Assembly (NCBI GenBank): GCA_039881145.1 | Contig: JAYKKI010000067.1 | Coordinates: 2,241,001 to 2,305,000, forward strand | Source of the DNA: Druceiella hillmani | Taxonomy: Eukaryota; Arthropoda; Insecta; Lepidoptera; Hepialidae | Reading direction: 5' to 3' | Length of the DNA stretch: 64,000 nt | In this document: positions 12,191 to 23,370 of the stretch, in pieces | Layout of the letters: every line of letters begins with the position of its first letter | Position numbering within the stretch: position 1 is the stretch's first letter | Position numbers and translations under genes: made by a program | Notes under the pieces: model-generated | Told to the model about the DNA's origin: nothing | The model's input: the letters and a program-made list of their open reading frames with translations, nothing else | The model's database searches: none

Positions 12191-13330
12191 CAGTTTTTAT
12201 TTTCATAAAATTATTATCCAAAATTATATTGGAACAATATTTGGAACAATTTATAATAAAATATTTGGAACAAAATGCGATAGTGCAAAGGGAATATCTA
12301 AAAGATTGCGTAAATCCGGACCAAATCGGAATGAAAAACGTTTGTTAGAAGAATTATATTTCAGTTAAGAAAGCGACAGAAAGTCACGTCACTACACTGA
12401 ACGACGTTTTAAAATCGAATTCCATAAAAAGTTTAGTTAAAAAAACGATCACAGTGTTAAAAAGGATATTACTAGAATTTTATTGTTGAGAGAATCGATA
12501 GATATAATTAGGGACAGACAATGAAATTAAAGACAACCTACCCAACACCATAACTATGGATCCGAAAATTGTGAAATACACGTACGCGTTACATTAAGCG
12601 TAGACCTATTAAAGGAAAAGAACTTTGTAAATTACTAACTTTATTTATAAATGATTAAAGGCTATTATTATACTGATTTATAAAGAGGAAAGATTTGTTA
12701 GTCGGTCGTTTTTTTTTGAGTTTGCTACAAAAACGACTTAATTGTTTAAGATGAAATGTTTACAATCCTATAGTTTGTAGTGTCCAAATACACGAGGCTT
12801 ATTATTCATAATGAGAAATCTTATTAAACTGTAGGTAAAAGCAATTTAAATGAAGGGAATCTAAATGTACCGATTTTGTTTTTGAGCTATACTTTGTAAC
12901 CATTATAATTTTTTTATAATTATGTGGGAAGATATTGTAAACAATATAAAAATCTAGAAATAATCGCAACAGTGACCATCCCTAATTAATACAAATTGCC
13001 TATTGTAACCAGTTTTCTATTTCAAAATCGGACCATCAATGTATTTTAGATTCAAACATAATTAAATTGTTATTTTAACACCAAAATTATGTTTAAAATA
13101 ATTCTATATTTCGATCAGATCTATAAAAAAGGATGTACTTAGTTTACACATAGCTAATATTCAATAATGTAAAGGGCTAATTATTAAAGAGTTTTGAATG
13201 AGTGGACCAGTAACGTCGTTTGATTTTTTTATATGATAAGGTTTATTAGATTTCTCTATTTCACAAGTATTTTTTAATAATATTTTACAATAACGGCCTC
13301 GCGTAGCTTCATTATTAAAAGGCTTTATAT
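12191..13330. other. AT-rich stretch, nothing recognised
   Basis: There is no open frame of note on either strand and no repeat structure beyond simple A/T runs. Confidence 0.5.
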
Positions 13331-13334
13331 CTTA

Positions 13335-13442
13335 CACGACCAGCAGAGAGAGACGCCGCTATATAATAAAGTAAAATAAATTTATCGCTTAGCGTTTCCT
13401 TCTCGTTTTTTCTTGCAGTAACGTTTCTCTTCGCTGGTCGTA
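13335..13442. mobile_element. Possible miniature inverted-repeat element (about 107 bp)
   Basis: ACGACCAGCAGAGAGAGACG (13335-13354) is matched, with a few mismatches, by the reverse complement of 13421-13442 (CGTTTCTCTTCGCTGGTCGT). The interior is AT-rich. No clear target-site duplication is visible, so this could be a small MITE or a simple inverted duplication. Confidence 0.4.
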
Positions 13443-14690
13443 CATTATGAAATAGGGGTAAATTGTTATTAGTAAAATAAGTTACATTCTAGAGTAATTT
13501 GTATATCTCAAAACTGTCCTAGATAAAATACTTAATTATGTTTGAGAACAGAATTTATATACAATGAGTAGTTTTAAAGACTAACTCGGACAAACACACA
13601 ATTTGGCCAACTAATTCATTTTATATAATTGAGCCGTATAATGTACCGTACTTGCTACTTGCTTAGAGCATCGAATAAATAACTAAACTACTAAGGATAT
13701 CTGAATATGTGAATATAAAAAAAATAAAAATTTGAATAAAATGGAGGTATCATCCGTTTTTTACGGCAAATCAGGAATAGGCAGCTAGTACCGCGTAAAA
13801 TTGCTATTATTTCAAGACTCCTCCTTTGTTGTGTCATTTGCTCTTTATGTATATCACTCCGTAAACAACGTCGCTGCAACCCACAGAGTGGTTTTTGAAA
13901 GTTCATTTTCACTATCACACCAATGTTACAGTTAGTGAAACAAATACATACAAATATTCTAGCACCGAACTTCTAGAAAAATAATTTCCATTAATAAGAA
14001 ATTTGTTTAAAAATATGACCTAAAAATAAATGAAGTTTAAACGAATAAAGTGATTAAGTGTAATACTGTAAAAATAATTACATTAATTAACTTGCATTAA
14101 TCAATCACATAGCGAGAACTGTTAATGATAGACAATATCACCAATTCGAATTAAGCATACACCCACTAGGTGGCTGAAGCTAAAAAGTGTTTTTTAATCC
14201 TGAATAAACTTCTAAGACCGCTTGCTATATTAAATATTTCCAAATAATCACCACGAATATATGGGAATAAACTGAATAGCTATATACAAGAACTGAAAAT
14301 AAAAATGGGAAAATATCCATTAACGCTTAGTTAAGGTGAGGTGGAAACATAATACGACAAAAGTGAACATGAAGAAATATAATAAATAAGCATGAAGATC
14401 CAATACAGTGCTAAATACCTGGCGGCCAAATATATTCTCAAATATCAAAGAAATATTAAAGTGATAAAAAGAAAGTTTCCAGATAGGGTGAAATATATAA
14501 AATATTCACAACTTATACAAGTACAATCTGGGTATTATTACCTTTACTAATAATAATAACTACGCCATCTGGCGTTAAGTGCATTACTACTACTAGGGCA
14601 AAAGAGCTCTATAGATAACTGACAGTTTTGACTATCAGAAAACGTTACCTGTACCAAAATAATTATGAAATAAAATTGGGTATCAAATTC
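13443..14690. other. AT-rich stretch, nothing recognised
   Basis: Short frames (for example 13691-13918, minus) show no family features. The 14140-14540 part has the loose look of decayed LINE leader sequence, but I cannot prove it. Confidence 0.35.
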
Positions 14691-14702
14691 TAGAAATGAA
14701 AA

Positions 14703-15240
14703 ATGGCATACAACAAAATCAGCAAAATTGTAACCTCTTTGACAAAACTTGAGGAAAACGTTGCTATCAATATAAGTAGTAAAATCAACAAAAAGTTTGA
14801 ACAAATTAATAGCGGCTTGAGTACATTGCGATCGAGAATCAGAGGAAGAGAAAATCAAGAAAAGATACTAAATGCATTGGAGAAAATTGAAATACAAGGG
14901 CTTCCTTCATAGAGAAGCAGGAGAAAAGTTTGCAGTGGAAAGTCATACAACAGAAAGTCATACAGATTATAGAAGAAATTTAAAAAATAAATATACATTA
15001 ATTTGAAGTGGAATCTATAAGAAATTTGGGAAAAAATAAAACAACACTAGGTCCATAGACTTTGCAATTATTGAAGACTCGAAAATTTGCTGCAAGGAAC
15101 AGATGTTTATATCCAACAAGAATTACCACCAAAAATTCTAAAAATTATAGAGGCATTAAAAGTACAACAAAAAGAAGAAATTCGATAGAGAAAACAAAGC
15201 GTCTATACGTGATAATAAATGTACATGCAATAACACTAAA
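14703..15240 (+). pseudogene. LINE ORF1-like remnant
   Basis: The frame 14703-14912 reads a coiled-coil-like segment (KISKIVTSLTKLEENVAI, then KINKKFEQINSGLSTLRSRI) ending KIEIQGLPS. That is the usual junction in LINE first proteins, where the coiled coil meets the RNA-binding core (a phrase of the type I-x-G-LP). Further on, in another frame (about 15070-15180), NLLQGTDVYIQQELPPKIL resembles the C-terminal part of the same kind of protein. Frameshifts separate the pieces. Together with the endonuclease relic just downstream it looks like the 5' half of one old element. Confidence 0.5.
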
Positions 15241-15369
15241 CTATAGTAGTAAAATAGGGCCACCGGCATCCCTACCCAAACTATACAAACTACAACACGA
15301 AAAAAGAAACTTCCACAAATATCAAGACAAAAAAAAGGCATAAAACCTATACCCAACTCACAACTTACG

Positions 15370-16260
15370 AGAAATATGTCGAGAGTCCGGCTCAGAATAT
15401 CAAGGATCAGAAAACAACAGCATGAAATTTAGAGGCCCTCTCCATAACTGCGTCTAATCCTAAATACCAAAAATTCACACAGTCATCTCTCAATACGAGA
15501 GATACTAACCAAAACCCTCCATGGGTTATACGAATAACTGTCAAAGTTGTATAGTTTCCTTCAACGTTAAATCACCATCAAATGACATTAGAATACTGGA
15601 AGTAGAATTGCATAAACATGTAATAAAGTGCAATTATTGAAGAAAAAAATAGTACATAGTATGCAGTTATAGAAAAACTCACAACATGCAAAAAATGAAT
15701 CGAATTTCTATACAAAAAGCAAAAACATGTGACATTATAAGTTTTATAGCTATATCAGAGAGAGAGCAGCTCCTATTGAAGTAAAAAATTACGACAAACT
15801 ATTCACTATAACCCAAACTTACGCCCCTAAATAAACTTCTATCAAAAATTAAATGAATGTATTATGAGACAATATGATCAGAAATAATGGAAAAATGCAC
15901 GAAAAATATAATCGTCTTGGGTAATATGATAGCAAAAATAGAAGAACCTAGAAAGGGTGAATCTTTAGCAATGGGCAAATAACTTTTAACATAGAAATAA
16001 CGTGAAAATAATTAATGCAATTTTTGAAAACTACTAGTTACGATGAATTTGGAAATCACCTGACGACATCACAAAGAACTGATATTATAAATTTTTTCCA
16101 AAATTTCATGGCTACAAAGAAACCCGGATTTTGTTGGTCAGTAACTATAATGCATTAGTGAAAATACTGTGAAAGCGATCTACAGAATAAATTGCAAAAA
16201 TTATTCTAGATAAAGATCTTATTACAATAGAAATATATTGAAAAACAAAAATTTCATAAA
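15370..16260 (+). pseudogene. LINE apurinic-type endonuclease domain remnant
   Basis: In shifting frames I read IIVLGNMIAKIEEPRKGES (about 15905-15965; cf. the typical VLGDxNAKIGxxR, here with Asp changed to Asn), IWKSPDD (about 16045-16065; typical WxSPD), and VKAIYRINCK (about 16170-16200; typical end of the domain, SDHRxVRAxxRIN). The order and spacing fit the endonuclease domain of a non-LTR element. Stops are dense, so the copy is old. The reverse transcriptase at 17.5 kb seems to be another family, so I do not join them. Confidence 0.6.
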
Positions 16261-16369
16261 GAAGTAGCAACCTGTGTAAATCACGAAAAATCATTACAGG
16301 TTCAATATGAAGACGCGATGATAGCTATCCTCGAATTTTACATTAGGAATGTATTTTTTAATGAAACTT

Positions 16370-17310
16370 CTGTGGGCTCGAAGAGACTAAAATATCGAGG
16401 TTAAATTTTAATGCAGTGTTATCAGTGCAACGATTTTATGCAACGTTTTGTTGTAACGTCTGTGTGTAACAAATCCATTGCAAGAAGGAGGAAAAAGAGG
16501 TACTTAGCTCACAAGCTGGACAGATAGGTGAACACAATAGAATAAGACTGGAAGTAACAAACAAAAGTGGCTCTAACTACTGCTATTGGTAAATTTGTAA
16601 ATTCTTTGCGTCAAAAGTAAAAAATGGCGCTAACTACGCTATCAAATATTTTGTACATTATATATATATATATATATATATATAATGCGAACTGTCAACG
16701 TTCAATGTATAATGTGTATAATGGTTGTAAATGTAATTAACTGCAAGAGCAATACATTCCTTTAGCCTAAATTAGCTGTAGCCTCATTTTTGTTCCGGTA
16801 CTGACATCGCATCTATTTTTGAAGGACAACTTCTTTGGGGGTGATGAGAGTAAAATGTCAAGGTCAAATTTAATAACGTCTAAATGTAACTAATTTATCG
16901 CAAGAAGGACGGAAAATAAGTACTAAGCTAACAATCGAAGGGGATATATGAACACAATAAAATAAGACAAGAAGTGTACGTATGCGCGAAGACCAACAAA
17001 AATGGTACTCACTACTGCTGTCAGCTGTTTTTTACTTTAAATGTCTCAAAAGTAAAATGTAAAAATTTTATAAATTTATTTGTATATTTATGATTAATTT
17101 ATCACTAATTTTGTTTTTATTGTAATTATATGTCATTTTTTTTAATCTTTTTTTTATCTTAAGCATTCAATTCGCACATACAGTTGTCGTAAATATAATT
17201 TACAATAGGAGCAATACATCCCGTCTTCCTTCAGCTGTCTCATTTAGTATTTAGCCGTATTCTGATATTGGCATAGCGACTATTTTTTTAATTGACAATT
17301 CTCTATGTAA
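16370..17310. repeat. Tandem pair of a non-coding unit (about 420-465 bp each)
   Basis: Landmarks repeat in order: GCAAGAAGGA (16480 and 16900), GAACACAATA with AATAAGAC (about 16530 and 16950), ACTACTGCT, TCAAAAGTAAAA, and GAGCAATACATTCC or its variant (about 16747 and 17209). Landmarks drift from 420 to about 462 bases apart because of indels. The first copy also has a short (AT)n run (16660-16684). The unit has no coding signature; it may be an untranslated LINE segment or a small dispersed repeat. Confidence 0.8.
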
Positions 17311-17489
17311 ATTTACATAAAGATTTTTTTAGATAATTAGGTCGATTTTTAGTGATATTTTGTAAATTTTCTGAACATACTTTCGATATTAAAGTCTTCT
17401 TAAACGAGTTTCTATATCTATTGACTTACACTTAATATAATCTCTTTCGCTTTCTATCTATCTACCGTTTCACCTCTTACTATATATTT

Positions 17490-18540
17490 ATACAAGCTTG
17501 AGAGCTCGAGAGTTCAACAAATCAGTCTATATATGCTTTGTTGATTTCTCAAAGACATTTGATTCTATGGGATGGCCAACTATTTGGAAAGCACTATTGG
17601 AAATGGGCATACCAAAACATTTCGTACACCTACTTAGGGAACTTTACGAAGAAGAAGGAGCTTCAGTGTGGACAGACAACCTCCTTTTCTATAACTTCCA
17701 TCCCAAAACAGGGGTCCGCCAAGAGTGTATGACTAAGAGATATATAATAAGAGGGGCGATCTCTTATTCAACACCCACACCGAGCTTGTAATGCGAATCA
17801 CTCTGGAAGACTGGAATGTTGGTGGCTACAATCGCAAACCTGCGTTACGCTGATGACATCACTCTGTTTGCGTCAGATGCTCGTCAGATGGAGGGATTAC
17901 TTCTTAAAATGGAACGCGTAATCCTCATATTTGGATTAAAAATTAACCGGAGCAAGACCAAGATGATGATTATAAACCGCGCCAATATCAACTTGCCAGA
18001 GGTGACACAGATTGCGCACTGCGGTGCGAAATGTGGTTCAGTCTTACAAGCCTTGGTGCTTTAATTTCAAATAATGGGGGCTACGTAGATGCGTAGATGA
18101 ATTAAAAAGTGATAGCCATGGCGCATGGTGATAGCCAAAACTGCGATGGGATAGGTGTAGAAATTATGGAGGAATAACAACTTAACTAAAGCCACTAAGA
18201 CCAGGCTCGTAAAACGCTAATTTTCCCCATATTTTTATATGCATCCAAAACGAGGACATTGCGAGAGCTGTAAAAGCGGAAAACAGATGGCCTAGAAATG
18301 TAGCGCTGGAGGAAAATGCTGGGAGTGTCGTGGACAGAATTTTATGCAAATACCTCCATACTTCAAGATCAAATCAGCATTACGCAGCGTCCATCAACCC
18401 TAGTACAATCTCGAGTTTTGAAGTTCTTTGACCATGTCTCGAGGCGAAACAATGACTCCATAGAGCGTTTGGTGATCCAGGGAAGGGTGGAAGGAAACAG
18501 ACCGCGTGGCAGATCATCCATGCGTAACTGACAAAAATCT
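17490..18540 (+). pseudogene. LINE reverse transcriptase remnant, YADD motif kept, frameshifted
   Basis: The first piece (17498-17740) reads VYICFVDFSKTFDSMGWPTIW, a palm segment with the first catalytic Asp, then GVRQEC, the usual GVRQGC with Gly changed to Glu. After a frameshift come NTHTELVMRITLEDWNVGG and LRYADDITLFASDARQME (about 17835-17885), which has the intact catalytic YADD. Then come LKINRSKTKMM, a frameshifted SLGALISNNGG near 18050 and a KTRLVK to LRELK stretch near 18200-18270. The end is WRKMLGVSWTEF, STLVQSRVLKFFDHVSRRNNDS and RVEGNRPRGRS (to 18525). It differs in sequence from the LINE at 10.9 kb, so it is a second family. 5' truncated and inactive. Confidence 0.93.
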
Positions 18541-20030
18541 GAATAAATTCTACAAACTGGCATTTGACCAACATTTTCAGTGAATTAAATGTGGTCATAA
18601 AGCAAATTCTTTCCACATCAAACAAATTAAACAAGACAAGTCGTCGAAATCAAATCATTTCCGACCTGTGTTCTACATGTATAACTGAACTATTATACCG
18701 AATTTTATTTTTCTATATATTTCTAATAACGAGAGCGGGGCACGAATATTGGCGGATGCATCACGTTCGCACCTGACTTACTTTTTTTACACTTTCATTA
18801 AACAAGTACAACTCACAATATTATAATATACGAAAAGGATATAAAGTCAAACGTTTTGTTTTATTACGACCTTAAAACATATTACGACATTGCTTCGATG
18901 GACTCTCTTCGACCATAACAAAACTCGAAATATCACTGGATTACGATGAAAGGTACAGAAAATATAATACATTCATTTTTTTATAAAATTACTAACTACC
19001 TTTTTTATGAACTATTTCTATGATAATTATTAATGATTATTTCATTAAATATATTCTCAAATATTTCGTTAGATATTCTGTTTTTTACTCGGGTACCGAT
19101 TAAAGCCCAATCTTGTGACATTAAAACACTTCTAATTAAGAATCCCCATTATTAGCCATCGTGAATAATTAGTCTTTCATGTTCTGAAACTTATTCCTTG
19201 ATTTAATTGTCGTGTATAATTATTTCAGACAATAATTTGATTTTTGTTAAAGTTTAGTTTGTTTAACTCAAAATAGTTTAATGGTTCAATTTTGCAACAG
19301 AAAATGGATCACAACAAACAATATATTATAATTAGCGACATATAAGTTATAATTAGCGACATATCGGTTAGCTTTTTTGTTTTCTACGATTTAATGTCAC
19401 CGTAATGCTTTAAATCTTTAATTTGAAAATTCACCAGTCACCATTCGATTCAGTTCATTTCAATTTATTTTTACTCATTACTCAGGAATCCTAAAACCAT
19501 TATATATACATATATATTATGATAAATTTCTGGTCACTGTCTATATATATAATAAAACTGTAGAATTGTCCTCTGGTCATTACAGGTATATACGACAAAA
19601 AACATTTACAGGGAAGTTAACAAAAGTAATAGAGCACAAAATTATTGCTTTTTAAATTTTGGTCCGCTTATTTATGTATTTGCTTCTCACAACGTTAAAA
19701 CTATTGAAATGAAAAAGGTTTACTGGTAATTTCCTTTTGAGTAGGAAGTAACATAAAGACTATGTTTTATTGCAATTGACTAATTAAAAAGAAGCTATGG
19801 TAATTTGATGTTTCGTTACAAAGCGCACTCGCATTAAAAATTACTTTTAAAATGATTATAATAGATGACGTGTGTATTAATCTTACAGTTAACTTATTAA
19901 TATTTTCTAAATATCCACAAGCAAACACAATCACAAGCTTAGCTATATGAATCACATGAATCACAAGCATAGCTAGTAAACTATATAATGATAAAAGGTT
20001 CAAAAACGAAAGACGATAAAATATTCAAAA
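18541..20030. other. AT-rich stretch, nothing recognised
   Basis: There are no coding signatures. A 21-bp tandem pair (TATAATTAGCGACATA) lies near 19328-19365, and a 21-base direct repeat involving AGCTA(T/A)..ATCACA lies near 19940-19975. Otherwise the stretch is featureless. Confidence 0.5.
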
Positions 20031-20032
20031 AT

Positions 20033-20271
20033 TCATTTATTTAAAATTATTGTGAGTACGCTGGCCGTGGACTGACCCGCCTGGACAAACCCACCGTTGG
20101 GCCCTGAACACTGCGACTGACTGTACGATACGTTTGGGCACAAGACCTCGTAACCCACTACTGGATATGCTGGAACGGCATGGCCACCGAGCAGTTTTGC
20201 ATCGGTGGACTGCTCTATAACGAGCACGCTTATTTCTACGACTGGCAGTAAGAGGCTCTGGGTAAGAGGCT
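20033..20271 (-). CDS. Candidate exon, GC-rich, about 78 codons, unknown gene
   Basis: On the minus strand a CTCACAG acceptor-like site (20276-20272) is followed by an open frame to a stop at 20035-20033. It reads PLTQSLLLPVVEISVLVIEQ, then KLLGGHAVPAYPVVGYEVL, CPNVSYSQSQCSGPNGGF and VLTIILNK. The G+C content is far above its surroundings. An AATAAA-like word overlaps the stop (AAATAAATG). No ATG opens the frame, so it would have to be a later exon. I recognise no family. Alternatives are a fragment of a decayed element or a GC-rich repeat that happens to be open. Confidence 0.3.
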
Positions 20272-20276
20272 CTGTG
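20246..20276. repeat. Short tandem duplication GTAAGAGGCTCTG
   Basis: GTAAGAGGCTCTG occurs at 20248-20260 and 20262-20274, just at the proposed acceptor of the minus-strand exon candidate. The duplication weakens the case for that splice site. Confidence 0.9.
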
Positions 20277-20390
20277 AGTATATTTTGAAAGCGATTTACC
20301 CCGAAAACAGTCGCACTAGAATATTACTCGCTGATGCCATTTATCTATTAAAATAATCTATAGTTATCTCGTAATACAATAGTTAAACAA

Positions 20391-20500
20391 AGGACCCTTA
20401 GTATTGAGTCATGTCCGTCTATCTGCCCCATCTATTCCTATGTCAGTGTCTCACAGTTTTTATAATTGTAGATCTATTTGTGTGAATTTTAGGAATAGAA
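20391..20500 (-). repeat. Fragment of the GACGGACGGACAG / GGGTCC dispersed insect repeat
   Basis: The run GGACCCTTAGTATTGAGTCA followed by TGTCCGTCTATCTGCC, then TGTCAGTGTCTCACAG, matches in order the reverse complement of a dispersed non-coding repeat I remember from many insect genomes: a GACAGACGGACGG tract between a GTTCATGAGATACAG-like word and a final ATAGGGTCCCG. Other copies in this window lie at 29.1-29.4, 39.6, 44.0, 46.0, 49.4 and 54.5 kb. Confidence 0.5.
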
Positions 20501-20509
20501 AACTTTAGT

Positions 20510-22425
20510 TGGAGGTCTTGTTTTAGATAGAAATTGAAAAACAATTATAACAAAATATTCATTACAGGTACTTTGTGACACCTGTAAAAAGGTCGAAAAT
20601 CATTGAAATTGATTCTTCAGAAAATCTTTGAAATTGATTCTTCAGAAATGTCCTGCAACAAGTTTTAACAAGTGTCAAATTCTTGTTATTTTTTAAACCG
20701 GCAAAAATCGTATATTGTGATAATAATACTAAGTGAACACTTTCATTTAAAACCATTTTTTATTGTATGAGGAAAATTTCTTTGAAAGTAGAGGATACCT
20801 GAAAAACCAAAGCAGACTTTTGTGTGGTCTGCCACATTTTCATTTCTGCAATGGACAATAAATGAAATGATACTATTGCATCCTTCCTATACATTAGTAT
20901 GTATGTATGTATACATATTTATAAGTAATTATACATATTTATAAACGATGTTAAGCGGTTCATAGGATATAAAATTTCTTGCACAGCTTATACCACATTC
21001 ATACGACGACGAACAAAAAGAGCGACGCCTGTGCGGATTTTCTCGTTATAATTAAAGCAGAATTATTTCACAACTGTCGTTAACCACGTTGCCACGAATA
21101 ATAGTATTGACAGTATGGTCCCTTCACGAGAAAACGAACTGCTAAGAGAACCCCAACTGACTGGTTTTTTTTAAATCAATAAGTAGATATGAACGCAACT
21201 CATATCTATATTATATTATATAGATATAAGTTGCGTATGTATGCTATCATATCTTATTAATTTAAAAAACCAAAATACGAATTCACACCAATTAAAATTT
21301 GCGCCATGCGTGGATCGGAATAGTCAGAGCAAAAATTTGCGTTTCGATTTCAATTTATTTCAATCGATTCTATTTAATGTTGAATCTTTTGAAAAGTTTT
21401 ACCGCGTACAAAGATATCGTAGTATATATAGATCATATAAATGTAATACATATCATTATAGAATTGAAAAATTCGTTTTGTAACTTTTTTAAGCAGATAA
21501 CGCAATGGATCGCATTACAAAAATTTCATTTAATAATAATCATTAAACAATTTGCAAGTCTTTAAAAAATTAATTATTAAATTTCACTGCTCGCTAATTC
21601 AGAATACGTTTTTCTACAAATCAGTGGTTAAAGTGTCAGTATACATTAAGGAGATAAGACGCATATATGTATGTATTATCTATACATAATTAATGCCGAA
21701 TCGAGAAACGTCCAGCGGCAACACCATTTTTTGTTTGAACGCATTATGTCGAAAGCAAAACATCGCTCGTATATGCACATCAATTTCCCCATAAAAAGAT
21801 CGTTGGTTACATCTGCGTTCACAAATACCGCCCACAACAACAAAGGCAATAAAGTGAATTAAATGAATTTGGCTGCGTATGAATGGGCTTGTATGCGAGC
21901 TTCACGAGGATTGCACGAGATCAAATGGAAACTAAGGGTCAGGTCCTTACGGGGATAATTATCTTACAGCTTTAAGAAAATAAATTTGATGTAGCGTCTA
22001 CTTAAATACGCCTACGGATGTCGACAGAGCCTACGAATACGCCTACGGATGTCGATATCAAAACTTTCATTGCGAAACTATGGCTATATTTTGTTATACG
22101 AACTAATTTGAATTATTGTAATGTTTAATTTAGTTTGATAACACTAAAACAATAAAATCTAAAATTTATCTAATAAGTTTTCGTCGAAAACGTTATGGAA
22201 GTTTAACAAATCATAAAGTTCTGTACATTCATTTCCAGCCGCGACCAATTTCTAAGTTAAGGACCGCTTTGAAAAGTGGTCATTACATTTTGAAATTTTA
22301 ATCGTTTCCTTTGCGCTTTTCAAGTAAATGTTTTATACTTTCCTTGAACACCGTTATTTCTTGACAGTTTTCCCTCTAATTAGTCTCGCATTAAAATGCG
22401 TTCACATTGTAAGTACGGTGTAATT
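20510..22425. other. AT-rich stretch with small repeats, no recognised gene
   Basis: Small structures only: a tandem pair of CTTTGAAATTGATTCTTCAGAAA-like words at 20605-20650, a 31-bp tandem pair AATACGCCTACGGATGTCGA at 22006-22055, and the hairpin listed separately. Open frames at 21241-21565 and 21671-21862 (+) show no family signature. Confidence 0.45.
21194..21235. repeat. 17-bp hairpin, one mismatch
   Basis: CGCAACTCATATCTATA (21194-21210) pairs with TATAGATATAAGTTGCG (21219-21235), with one C/A mismatch and an 8-base AT loop. Confidence 0.9.
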
Positions 22426-22429
22426 CAGA

Positions 22430-23370
22430 TATACTTTTTACGTGACCATCATTACTTTATCTTCGTCGACTAATAATACTGCAACTTCGTTCACTCTAGG
22501 TGATTTGTATCTTCTTTGATGTGATGTGGAGTGGATAAGCGTGAATTATTAATTTCTACGATCTGAAGGTAATAGAAGACTACAAATCAAATGGCACATC
22601 TGCCCTTCTACCTTAAATGCAGCCATAAATTTGCCTTCATGAATTTCTTTAGCACCGAATGATGTCATCTAAACAGTGTATTATACCTGGGAATTTTAAT
22701 TAAAAAAATTCGCAGATAATGGATGACTGCCTTACCAAAGATCTTTTATTGGTTGTGTTGGTTTCTGCATATTATGGAGAACAACTCTGCCTCCAATACA
22801 ACACGTACCGTTTGCTTCTTCATTCCATTTCGTAGCAAAGCACTTGGGGCAAATTTTGTTAATTTGTCCAATTTTTGCTGTGTTTTCCCGAACATAATTT
22901 ACATAACATACTTGGATTATAATTGAAAACTGATCTATTCCTGTAAGCAACAATTCGATTACGCGCTCTGATTGTAGATATACGTTGTCTTTCTGCGGCT
23001 ACGTGCTTGGAGCGTTCGGTGCTAGATTGAAAGCTACTCGGAGCGTTCACAGCTAGATTTAGGAAATCTACGCGCAGCACGCGCCTGTGATGTTTTTATA
23101 TATTGGCTAGCAAGACGCTCGGAGCAAGCAAAATTATCCCTAACACGGGCCTGCGATGATCTAATATTTGACTAGGGAGCCGCTGCGAGTGTTCAGTATT
23201 GGACTCCCTAAAACCCGTTTGTAATATGTTGTCTCTATGACCCGCAAGACGCTATGTAGTGTCAGTGGAGGACACTTCCGATCGACGTATTTTAGCTGCT
23301 CTTGTTTGAGATGTTTTTTTATTGGAACTAAATTCTTTATGGGCATGTTACATGCCTGGCGAATGAAAGC
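22430..23370 (-). pseudogene. Helitron replicase/helicase N-terminal region, decayed
   Basis: On the minus strand, an arginine/serine/glutamate-rich leader (about 23370-22960, with phrases such as RARNRIVAYRNRS) resembles the repetitive N-terminus of insect Helitron proteins. Next comes ICPKCFATKWNEEANGTCC (about 22865-22805), the typical C-x2-C...LKW-x-E...CC block, then GGRVVLHNMQKPTQPIKDL. In another frame follow RYNTLFRMTSFGAKEIHEGK and FMAAFKVEGQMCH (about 22680-22590), which match YNSxFQMTSFGA and FKVQGQVYH. The last trace is KSPRVNEVAVLLVDED (about 22510-22455), matching the NAPTxDEVAxxxV stretch. The Rep catalytic HUH and helicase parts are not in the window, so this is a 5' fragment with several frameshifts. 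Confidence 0.88.

Noticed and set aside
15156..15356. Minus-strand hydrophobic frame that looks like a membrane segment
   Set aside because: It lies opposite the A-rich LINE ORF1 remnant; the Phe/Leu content is the complement of Lys/Asn codons.
14703..18540. One long LINE running from ORF1 to the 17.5-kb reverse transcriptase
   Set aside because: The endonuclease relic and the reverse transcriptase seem to belong to different LINE families, and a tandem non-coding pair separates them. Kept as separate entries.
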